Shown here piece after piece: positions 1 through 5,638 of a stretch of 5,638 nt of DNA. Position numbers and translations under genes: made by a program. The stretch is from an uncultured Sphingomonadaceae bacterium (lineage in GTDB: Bacteria; Pseudomonadota; Alphaproteobacteria; Sphingomonadales; Sphingomonadaceae). Below the pieces are notes generated by a model that saw only the letters and a list, made by a program, of their open reading frames with translations, searched no databases and had not been told where the DNA came from. The stretch lies in assembly GCA_938003725.1 (NCBI GenBank), contig CALKXX010000142.1, positions 1-5,638 on the forward strand, in the 5' to 3' direction. Every line of letters begins with the position of its first letter. Position 1 is the stretch's first letter.

Positions 1-475
1 CGCTTTTTTCCGTGCGTCTGCGCCGGCACAAGCCGTTGCAATTTCCACACAAAGTTCGCTTGCATCCCTGCCGGCCTGTGTGGACGGCGTAAAGGCGATG
101 GGCGTCGGTGAACGAACAGCAGATGTTGTATTGCCGATTGCCGTTGCACTATTCCGAGCGACGGGGCCTTGTATGAATCTGGCGGTCGCAATCTATGTCG
201 CCCATTTACTTGGTATAGAATTATCATTTGCCGCCCTGGCCATCGGCGTCGTGGTTGCCGCCATCACCACCATGGGCGCCGTTAGCCTTCCCGGTTCGAT
301 TAGCTTTATCACATCCATCGCCCCCATATGCATGGCGATGGGTATCCCGATTGAACCACTTGTGCTACTTTTGGCTATCGAAACATTTCCGGATATTATG
401 CGCACCGTCGCAAATGTGAATATGAATATGAGCGTTACGGCGACCATTGCTCGCCACGAGGGAGACATGGGATGA
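1..475 (+). CDS. Dicarboxylate/amino acid:cation symporter, C-terminal part (5' partial)
   Basis: This is the last 157 residues of an inner-membrane DAACS/GltP-fold secondary transporter; the reading frame is open from base 2, so the true start lies before the window. Visible elements, in family order, are the HP1 serine-rich tip (TQSSLASLP, fragment residues 16-24), TM7 (about 42-70), the HP2 loop (TTMGAVSLPGS, 89-99), and TM8 with D131, R134, T135 and N138, matching GltPh D394, R397, T398 and N401. The TM8 arginine and aspartate suggest an acidic or amino-acid substrate. Oddly, the usual NMDGT motif of TM7 reads FRATG (51-55), and the position of GltPh D405 is Asn142, so several known sodium ligands are absent. 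The stop codon overlaps the next gene as ATGA, indicating an operon with translational coupling. Family assignment is firm; substrate and coupling ion are unknown. Confidence 0.88.
   Translation, partial: AFFRASAPAQAVAISTQSSLASLPACVDGVKAMGVGERTADVVLPIAVALFRATGPCMNLAVAIYVAHLLGIELSFAALAIGVVVAAITTMGAVSLPGSISFITSIAPICMAMGIPIEPLVLLLAIETFPDIMRTVANVNMNMSVTATIARHEGDMG
459..464 (+). promoter_or_regulatory. Shine-Dalgarno site of the aldo/keto reductase gene
   Basis: AGGGAG lies 7 bases before the ATG at 472, inside the last codons of the symporter gene. It supports the ATG at 472 as the start and fits coupling through the ATGA overlap at 472-475. Confidence 0.65.
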
Positions 476-1464
476 AATACCGTAAACTAGGTGCAGAACT
501 GGAAGTTTCCGCTCTGGGCCTAGGCTGCATGCCCATGTTTGGCATCGGTCAGGGCATGTATGGGAAAGCGGATACATCGGAAAGCCTGGCAACATTGGAC
601 CGCGCAATAGAGCTAGGCGTCACATTCTTTGACACCGCAGAAGTCTATGGGCCCTACAAAAATGAAGAATTACTGGGTCAGGCTTTGAAAGGCCGGCGGG
701 ACCGCTTGGTCATCGCTACCAAGTTCGGATTTGACCTGACCAACCCTACCAAGATTGGCGTCGATTCCTCCCCCGCCAATGTGCGCCGCGCGTGCGAGGG
801 GTCTTTGCAACGACTGAGCATCGATACGATTGACCTGTTTTACCAGCACCGCGTGGACCCCAATGTACCGATCGAGGAAACCGTGGGCGCAATGGCGGAT
901 CTCGTGAAAGAAGGGAAAGTGAGATATCTAGGGCTTTCTGAAGCTGGGGCCGATACGTTGAAGCGCGCGCACAAAACTCATCCCATTGCGGCGCTACAGT
1001 CCGAATATTCGCTGTGGGAACGCAGCATTGAGGAAGAGATACTTCCAATCTGTCAGGATCTGAATATTGGATTTGTGCCCTATAGTCCGCTGGGTCGCGG
1101 GTTTCTGACCGGTCAGATTAAAAGCCGGGATGAGCTGAGCCCAGACGATTATCGGCTACGTGATCCGCGCTATTCCAAAGAGAATTTCGACCAGAACCTG
1201 AAACTGGTCGATGTGGTCAAGGAAGTTGCTGGACGGCATGGATGTTCAGCCGCACAGATCGCCCTCGCATGGCTTCTTGCACAAGGTGATTTCGTTGTCC
1301 CTATCCCCGGTTCCAAGCGCCGCGCGACGCTGGAAGATAGCATGGCTGCGGTGGACATAAACCTGACCGAAGGTGATCTGGATGTCCTGGAAAAAGCGGC
1401 ACCAGTCGGCGGCACCGCTGGCCCCCGCTATGGTGACGCCATGATGTCAATGGTGCGAATTTAG
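472..1464 (+). CDS. Aldo/keto reductase
   Basis: A complete 330-residue cytosolic oxidoreductase of the aldo/keto reductase superfamily, a (beta/alpha)8 barrel that normally reduces aldehydes or ketones with NADPH. The catalytic tetrad is intact: D54 and Y59 (FFDTAEVYG), K84 (IATKFGF) and H126 (LFYQHRVD). The barrel continues with GKVRYLGLSEA (148-158), a QSEYSLWER strand (176-184), PYSPLGRGFLTG (203-214) and the cofactor-binding loop PIPGSKRRATLED (277-289), whose K282/R283 are placed to bind the NADPH 2'-phosphate. The length is typical of the YajO/AKR13-like bacterial group. The start is set by the ATGA overlap with the symporter and a good Shine-Dalgarno site. Co-transcription with a carrier suggests the reductase could act on the imported compound or its product, but that is inference. 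The 3' end may also carry, on the other strand, the terminator of the convergent operon. Family is certain; physiological substrate is unknown. Confidence 0.96.
   Translation: MKYRKLGAELEVSALGLGCMPMFGIGQGMYGKADTSESLATLDRAIELGVTFFDTAEVYGPYKNEELLGQALKGRRDRLVIATKFGFDLTNPTKIGVDSSPANVRRACEGSLQRLSIDTIDLFYQHRVDPNVPIEETVGAMADLVKEGKVRYLGLSEAGADTLKRAHKTHPIAALQSEYSLWERSIEEEILPICQDLNIGFVPYSPLGRGFLTGQIKSRDELSPDDYRLRDPRYSKENFDQNLKLVDVVKEVAGRHGCSAAQIALAWLLAQGDFVVPIPGSKRRATLEDSMAAVDINLTEGDLDVLEKAAPVGGTAGPRYGDAMMSMVRI
1391..1418 (-). terminator. Candidate Rho-independent terminator of the right-hand operon, antisense within the reductase gene
   Basis: Read on the - strand, GCGGTGCC (1418-1411) can pair with GGTGCCGC (1403-1396) around a 7-base loop, giving eight base pairs of which six are G-C and two are G-U. 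TTTTT (1395-1391) follows directly. It begins 50 bases after the stop codon of the last - strand gene. The two G-U pairs become A/C mismatches in + strand RNA, so the stem would be stable only in the - strand transcript. The T-run is short and no folding energy was computed, so confidence is moderate. Confidence 0.45.
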
Positions 1465-1467
1465 CGC

Positions 1468-2763
1468 TTATCTATCATAAGCCTTTGGCAAATTACCCGG
1501 CGTCGGATTGCGATAGCGTTCGCGTAGTTTTTGCTGGCGGTTCGATAGCGATTGTTCAACGCCATCAATATATACCGACTCCACCTGTGTAGACAGCTCT
1601 AGCGGATCGCCGGTCCAGATGACGACATCACCTTTGCGCCCGGCCTTTAGCGAGCCAAGCTGCGCGCCCATTCCCATAATTTCGGCAGGTTTTGAGCTGA
1701 TCGCAGCAAATGCTGCGTCCCAACTTAATCCAGATGCACGCGGTATCTTGGTCAATGCGACCAAATTACCTGCATATTGCATCGTATAGCGCGGTTGATG
1801 GGCATCGCGGTCATTGATCATACCGATAGCGACATTCACGCCCGCCGCCTTCATCCGGCCAATATTAGATTGCGTCGCGGCAAGGTTTTCAAAACCATAA
1901 GGCAGATCACTAAGTGCGGACGCAATGACCGGCACCCGCGCAGCGGCGATGTGATTGGCCACGCGCCAACCTTCATTGACCCCAACGAGCACCAATTTCA
2001 GAGCCGGAAAATCCTTGCGCAGATCAAGCACTTTCAAAATATCATTGGCGCTTTCAACATGAGCGAGCAGCCGAACCGAACCGTTGATCACCGGGAGCAG
2101 CGCCTTGGCGTCGGACGCCTTCAACAGATCGCTATCAAACGCGCTGGGGCTGCGTGCATATGTACGTGCTTCATTGAGCAAGGATCGAAACAGGATATGG
2201 GCCGCTGCGCGGCTGCCGCCCGCCTTGGCATGTCCGGTTTCACCCAGTTCCACAAATTGAAATGCCTGCGCCTTGGTGATTGCGCGTTCATCCTGTCCCA
2301 AATCAACAATTGCCCCAAAGCCGCCAAAAATGGATTCGCCCGCTGTAGGGGAGACAACCGCGCGCGTAATACCGGCGGCGCGATTGACCGCCATCGGAGA
2401 GGCAAAGGGATTGATAGAATATTGAACATCCAGAGACGCGGAGAAATCCGATCCGCTGGCATTGCGGTCATTGGTTTGCCCGACGGCGCCGACCTCGACC
2501 AGACCGATGCGGCTAAAGCCCGCAAAGATACCCGGCGTTACCCATTTGCCCGAAGCATCGACGCGCCGTGCGTCCGCAGGAATGGTAACATTACGGCCGG
2601 CGGCAACCACGCGATCATTGCGGATGATCACCGTACCGCCATCAATCGGGGCACTGCCATCGCCAATAACAACTTTGCCGCCGGTAATGGCGATTGTTTC
2701 AGCAGCGACAGGCGCTGCGGCGAAAGCGACGGTTGAAAAGAAAGCCAATGCAAGACGCTTCAT
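1468..2763 (-). CDS. Exported amidohydrolase-family protein with degenerate metal site
   Basis: A complete 431-residue protein with the amidohydrolase-superfamily layout (COG1228, imidazolonepropionase-like): a Sec signal peptide (residues 1-21), an N-terminal beta-sandwich strand set (about 23-75), the TPGI turn into the barrel (76-79), a GIT...IFGG segment (131-148) shared with its upstream neighbour, and the closing motif GSLKAGRKGDVVIWTGDPL (370-388). It is a diverged paralogue of the preceding gene. The first-strand HxH metal motif is replaced by F83-S84-R85, the candidate lysine ligand of the paralogue aligns with F170, and the sixth-strand histidines align with G261/V262. H235 is kept; whether an aspartate near 318-320 replaces the last ligand is unclear. 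The gene is intact, so it is probably a pseudoenzyme, partner subunit, or an enzyme with altered chemistry, located in the periplasm. The start overlaps the previous stop as ATGA, with a strong Shine-Dalgarno site. Family is sure; catalytic activity is doubtful. Confidence 0.9.
   Translation of the reverse strand: MKRLALAFFSTVAFAAAPVAAETIAITGGKVVIGDGSAPIDGGTVIIRNDRVVAAGRNVTIPADARRVDASGKWVTPGIFAGFSRIGLVEVGAVGQTNDRNASGSDFSASLDVQYSINPFASPMAVNRAAGITRAVVSPTAGESIFGGFGAIVDLGQDERAITKAQAFQFVELGETGHAKAGGSRAAAHILFRSLLNEARTYARSPSAFDSDLLKASDAKALLPVINGSVRLLAHVESANDILKVLDLRKDFPALKLVLVGVNEGWRVANHIAAARVPVIASALSDLPYGFENLAATQSNIGRMKAAGVNVAIGMINDRDAHQPRYTMQYAGNLVALTKIPRASGLSWDAAFAAISSKPAEIMGMGAQLGSLKAGRKGDVVIWTGDPLELSTQVESVYIDGVEQSLSNRQQKLRERYRNPTPGNLPKAYDR
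2701..2763 (-). other. Sec signal peptide of the degenerate amidohydrolase
   Basis: Residues 1-21 have a short basic start (MKR), a hydrophobic core (LALAFFSTVAFAAA) and a VAA/E junction that fits signal peptidase I cleavage after residue 21. No lipobox cysteine is present, so a soluble periplasmic product is expected, unlike its lipoprotein neighbour. Confidence 0.8.
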
Positions 2764-4178
2764 TTCACATCTCCTTCACCTGGCTGGCCCAGTTCAAAAT
2801 CGCTCACCGGACTGCGGGCGGGATCAGCGTTGTCATAGAGCAACGAACCATCAATCCAGACTTTTTCGGGGCGGGAATAGACACTAAGCGGATTGCCGTT
2901 CCACAACACAATATCCGCCATCTTTCCGGCCTTCAAACTTCCGGTCATATCCTCAATACCCATCGCCTTTGCCGGGTTGTAGGTGATCCAGCGGATTGCC
3001 TCGGCATCACTGATTTCAATACCCATGGCGCGGCCATCCGATAGTGCTTTGGCCGCTTCCTGATTGAGGCGTTGAATCTGATTTTCATCATCGGAATGGA
3101 TGATGACGCAGGCCCCTGCCTGTTGCAGCAATGCGGCATTTTCGGGGATGGCGTCATAGGCCTCCATCTTGAAACCCCACCAGTCAGCCCAAATCGCGGA
3201 ACAAATGCCCTCTTCGGCCAGAATATCGGCGATTTTATAGCTTTCAACCGCATGGTGAAATGCCGTCACCTTATACCCAAATTCCTTCGACATATCGATG
3301 ATCTGGTTAAGTTCATCGGCGCGGTAACAGTGATTGTGAACCAATATGTCACCGTCCAGGACGCCGGCAAGCGTCTCCTTTCCCAAATCGCGTTTGGGCG
3401 GCTTTGCATCATTTATCTTGTCGCGATATTCCTGCGCATCAATCCATGTTTGCCGGTTGAGCGCCAGATTGCCCATCCGCGTCGATGGCAACCGATTGCG
3501 TCCGCCATAGACCCGCTTCGGATTTTCGCCGCACGCCATTTTCATCCCATAAGGCGCGCCGGGAAACTTCATCGCCTGCACCGTACGCGCAGGTACATTT
3601 TTTAGCGTTACGGAGCGCCCGCCAAAAAGATTTGCCGATCCGGGCAATATCTGGAGCGAAGTTATTCCGCCATTGGCCATTGCACGAGAGAAACCGGGGT
3701 CTTGCGGCCAAACACTATGTTCTGCCCAAACCTGAGGCGTCACCGGCGATGTTGCTTCATTACCATCATTATGCGCAGCAACGCTAGGTGTTGGATAGTC
3801 GCCCAGATGGCTATGGATATCGATAATACCCGGCGTCACATATTTACCGGCCCCATCCACTTGATTGGCGACGTCTGGCGGCGGCGAGGTTGGTCCGCCG
3901 ACAGCCTTTATCTTGCCATCCGCCATATGGACCCAGCCATTGTCGATCCGTGCCCCCTCCCCGTCATAAACCGTTACCGGTATGATCAGGGTTTCGGTCG
4001 AGGGATAGGCTTTGTAGGTCGATGGAAAGGCAGCCTTGGCCTTTACCTTCTTTGCAGATACCTTCTTTGCAGACGATGAATTTGAGGCACTTGCCGTATT
4101 ACGATCCGCCGCCGTTGCCGCGCATCCGGTCACCAAAGTTCCAGCGGCCAATACCGCCAGCAAAGCCCCAAATTTCAT
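2760..4178 (-). CDS. Lipoprotein amidohydrolase (imidazolonepropionase/dipeptidase-like)
   Basis: A complete 472-residue metal-dependent hydrolase of the amidohydrolase superfamily (COG1228 type). A lipobox (LVTGC) places a lipidated Cys19 after the signal peptide; a Lys/Ser/Ala-rich linker follows to about residue 50. Candidate metal ligands are H122 and H124 (IDIHSHLG), K213 in GMKMACGENPKR as a possible carboxylated lysine, H283 (VHNHC, with H281 beside it), H308 or H309 (TAFHHAVES) and D363 (IIHSDDENQ). PSTRMG (231-236) and the closing GSLKAGKMADIVLWNGNPL (413-431) are also family hallmarks. Relatives hydrolyse cyclic amides or dipeptides; the exact substrate here is not readable. It lies 15 bases after a peptide-transporter gene and overlaps a paralogue lacking most of these ligands, so a role in cell-envelope peptide or amide hydrolysis linked to uptake is a reasonable inference. 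Residue D20 is absent at +2 (Ala20), which in Lol-sorting systems does not favour inner-membrane retention, so outer-membrane anchoring is possible. Confidence 0.93.
   Translation of the reverse strand: MKFGALLAVLAAGTLVTGCAATAADRNTASASNSSSAKKVSAKKVKAKAAFPSTYKAYPSTETLIIPVTVYDGEGARIDNGWVHMADGKIKAVGGPTSPPPDVANQVDGAGKYVTPGIIDIHSHLGDYPTPSVAAHNDGNEATSPVTPQVWAEHSVWPQDPGFSRAMANGGITSLQILPGSANLFGGRSVTLKNVPARTVQAMKFPGAPYGMKMACGENPKRVYGGRNRLPSTRMGNLALNRQTWIDAQEYRDKINDAKPPKRDLGKETLAGVLDGDILVHNHCYRADELNQIIDMSKEFGYKVTAFHHAVESYKIADILAEEGICSAIWADWWGFKMEAYDAIPENAALLQQAGACVIIHSDDENQIQRLNQEAAKALSDGRAMGIEISDAEAIRWITYNPAKAMGIEDMTGSLKAGKMADIVLWNGNPLSVYSRPEKVWIDGSLLYDNADPARSPVSDFELGQPGEGDVK
2771..2776 (-). promoter_or_regulatory. 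Shine-Dalgarno site of the degenerate amidohydrolase gene
   Basis: On the - strand AAGGAG lies 7 bases before the ATG at 2763. It is inside the final codons of the upstream gene (encoding part of its GEGDVK tail) and supports the overlapping ATGA start. Confidence 0.75.
4044..4073 (-). repeat. Perfect 15-bp tandem duplication in the lipoprotein linker
   Basis: The unit taccttctttgcaga occurs twice head to tail with no mismatch. In the - strand gene it encodes SAKKV twice (residues 36-45), inside the flexible basic linker between the lipidated Cys19 and the folded domain. Being a multiple of three, it leaves the frame intact and looks like a recent slippage duplication. Confidence 0.9.
4122..4178 (-). 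other. Lipoprotein signal peptide with lipobox
   Basis: Residues 1-19 run from MKFGALLAVLAAG to the lipobox LVTGC, with the lipid-modified cysteine at residue 19. This predicts signal peptidase II processing and membrane anchoring. The single basic residue (K2) and the hydrophobic stretch are short but typical. Confidence 0.85.
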
Positions 4179-4182
4179 ATAT

Positions 4183-4189
4183 CTTCCTT
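4183..4189 (-). promoter_or_regulatory. Shine-Dalgarno site of the lipoprotein amidohydrolase gene
   Basis: On the - strand AAGGAAG sits in the 15-base gap after the transporter stop, about 4-6 bases before the ATG at 4178. The gap has no room for a separate promoter or terminator, so the two genes are almost certainly co-transcribed. Confidence 0.7.
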
Positions 4190-4193
4190 CGCG

Positions 4194-5638
4194 TTACGCC
4201 TGTGTTGTGGGATGCACACCTGCAGCCTGAGGTTCACCAATTTCGCCTTCGCCTTCCAGATGGTCTGCATCCTTAAGCGTATCCAAATGCATCATTTTTT
4301 TGATCAAAGGTGAAATCACGATAACGCCAACACCGACACCGACGGCAACCCAACCTACAGTGGAATAGACCTCCATAACACGTTCTGGCCCTGCCCCCTC
4401 GGCGCCAACCGCCGCAGCGATCAGGCCCGCCGCAAAATTGCCGGTCGCGGATGCAAAAAACCACGTGCCCATGATCAAACTTGCCATATGTGCAGGAGCC
4501 AAACGGTTCATCGCACTCAGGCCAACGGGCGACAAGCAAAGTTCACCGGTTGTATGCAGCAAATAGATCAGGAAGATGAATATCACCGGAGTCATGCTGC
4601 CCGTTCCAACTGATAGAGCACCAGCGACAAGAACAAGGAAGCCTGCACCCAGTTGAATAAGGCCTAGTCCAAACTTGGCAGGCGCGGAAGGTTCAAGACC
4701 TCGCCGCCCCAGCCATGTCCACACAAGCGCAAATACTGGAGCCAGCAACACGATGTAGATCGCGTTGATAGATTGAAACACCGATGCTGGGACCTCTATA
4801 CCAAAGATATTCCGGTCCACACTGCGGTCCGTGTATAGGTTCAGCGAGCTACCCGCCTGTTCAAACAAAGCCCAGAACAAGATTGATCCAAAGATCAGGA
4901 ACATTGCCGCAAAAATACGATCACGATCTTCCCGAGATAGCTTGGCAACGGCGGTGTAGAGAACGTATAGCACCAGAATTGCGCCCGCTATTCCCAGCAA
5001 TGATCCGACCAGAGCTTGATATTGAATCAACACCCAAACCAAACCAACCGTCGCAAAGCTTAGGATATATAGCAGCCACTCAAATTTGATCCCGCCGACT
5101 TTGCGTTCCAAGCTTTCTGGGTTTGATGACTCGCCGCGACCAACCAAAAGTGGTGTGCCCCACATAAACACGATCAGGCCAAATAACATACCAATGCCGG
5201 CAGCACCAAAGCCATAGGCCCAGCCATAAGTCTGACCCAACCAACCGGCGATAATAGCACCAAGCGCAGCGCCCAGATTAATCCCCATGTAGAAGATGGT
5301 ATAGGCGGGATCGCGGCGGGTGTCGGTACGCGTGTAAAGCTGTCCAACAATGACTGATATATTGGCTTTCAGGAAACCAGAACCGACGATGATGAAGGCC
5401 AAGGCCAACCAGAAAATATTGATCGCCGGGTCGGCTTGCCCCGCGCCATCCCCTTCAAATGCCATCAGGAAATGGCCGAAAGTTAGAAGCAACGCGCCGA
5501 ACGTGACCGCTTTTCGTTGACCCAAATATCGATCAGCGAGATAACCGCCAATAACAGGCGTAATGTAAACAAGCGCCGCGTAAGCACCGTATATAATGCC
5601 TGCTTCACTATCGGAAAACATCCAGTGCTGGACCAGAT
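4194..5638 (-). CDS. POT/PTR-family peptide:proton symporter (5' partial)
   Basis: An inner-membrane transporter that should import di- or tripeptides with protons. The frame stays open past the ATG at 5621 (preceding residues LVQHW) to the window end, so that ATG is internal and the start, with TM1 and its ExxER proton motif, is missing. Counting from that methionine, visible family motifs are GGYLADRYLGQRKAV (25-39), the TM4 lysine K85 in SGFLKANIS, the PTR2 signature FYMGINLGA (110-118), the TM7 motif FWALFEQAGSSLNLYTDR (249-266) and the TM10 motif GELCLSPVGLSAMNRLAP (359-376) with E359, the usual salt-bridge partner of the TM4 lysine. The C-terminal tail after about 445 is hydrophilic and acidic. 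It is the most upstream visible gene of an operon with two exported amidohydrolases, which suggests it takes up their products. Family is firm; the exact peptide preference is not visible. Confidence 0.94.
   Translation of the reverse strand, partial: LVQHWMFSDSEAGIIYGAYAALVYITPVIGGYLADRYLGQRKAVTFGALLLTFGHFLMAFEGDGAGQADPAINIFWLALAFIIVGSGFLKANISVIVGQLYTRTDTRRDPAYTIFYMGINLGAALGAIIAGWLGQTYGWAYGFGAAGIGMLFGLIVFMWGTPLLVGRGESSNPESLERKVGGIKFEWLLYILSFATVGLVWVLIQYQALVGSLLGIAGAILVLYVLYTAVAKLSREDRDRIFAAMFLIFGSILFWALFEQAGSSLNLYTDRSVDRNIFGIEVPASVFQSINAIYIVLLAPVFALVWTWLGRRGLEPSAPAKFGLGLIQLGAGFLVLVAGALSVGTGSMTPVIFIFLIYLLHTTGELCLSPVGLSAMNRLAPAHMASLIMGTWFFASATGNFAAGLIAAAVGAEGAGPERVMEVYSTVGWVAVGVGVGVIVISPLIKKMMHLDTLKDADHLEGEGEIGEPQAAGVHPTTQA

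Noticed and set aside
80..475. The GTG at 80 as a start of a short membrane protein.
   Set aside because: The same frame is open upstream to base 2 and encodes the HP1 motif TQSSLASLP, so this is an internal valine of a longer symporter.
1510..1532. A GCGA/TCGC hairpin before TTTTT as a + strand terminator for the reductase gene.
   Set aside because: The stem is only 4 bp with a 6-base loop and the T-run starts 4 bases later; too weak to call.
1777..2736. A 319-residue open frame on the + strand opposite the degenerate amidohydrolase gene.
   Set aside because: It lies entirely antisense to a gene with signal peptide, ribosome site and family motifs; its translation shows no recognisable domain and is rich in residues expected from reverse-complement codon bias.
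3072..3605. A 177-residue + strand open frame opposite the lipoprotein amidohydrolase gene.
   Set aside because: It is a shadow of a well-supported gene, with no family motif.
5619..5621. The ATG at 5621 as the start of the POT transporter.
   Set aside because: The upstream residues LVQHW continue the usual family sequence and TM1 would be missing, so the real start is beyond the window.

Overview
The window looks like ordinary chromosomal DNA of a Gram-negative bacterium, most likely an alphaproteobacterium and plausibly one of the Sphingomonadales. The reasons are a moderate GC content, very tight gene packing, a Sec signal peptide and a lipobox for export across an inner membrane, and the style of the transporter and amidohydrolase sequences. 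The taxonomic guess is inference; no rRNA or other marker gene is present. I see no RNA gene, IS element, CRISPR array or integration scar.

The layout is two convergent operons that meet tail to tail with 3 bp between stop codons. The left operon runs on the + strand. It holds the 3' end of a dicarboxylate/amino acid:cation symporter (DAACS/GltP fold) whose start lies before the window, followed through an ATGA overlap by a complete aldo/keto reductase. The right operon runs on the - strand. It holds a POT/PTR-family peptide transporter (5' end beyond the window), then 15 bp later a lipoprotein amidohydrolase with a full set of candidate metal ligands, then through a second ATGA overlap a Sec-exported paralogous amidohydrolase that has lost most of those ligands. 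There is no non-coding stretch longer than 15 bp, so both promoters must lie outside the window or inside genes. A hairpin plus T-run for the right operon seems to sit antisense within the 3' end of the reductase gene.

Functionally, the right operon suggests peptide or amide scavenging: cell-envelope hydrolases of the amidohydrolase superfamily, some of whose members are dipeptidases, beside a proton-driven di/tripeptide importer. The left operon pairs an organic-acid or amino-acid carrier with an NADPH-type oxidoreductase; its substrate cannot be read from sequence. The points most worth a second look are the symporter fragment with substituted sodium-site residues, the active/degenerate amidohydrolase pair, and the terminator embedded in the convergent gene. 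I found no clear evidence of a wholly new system.
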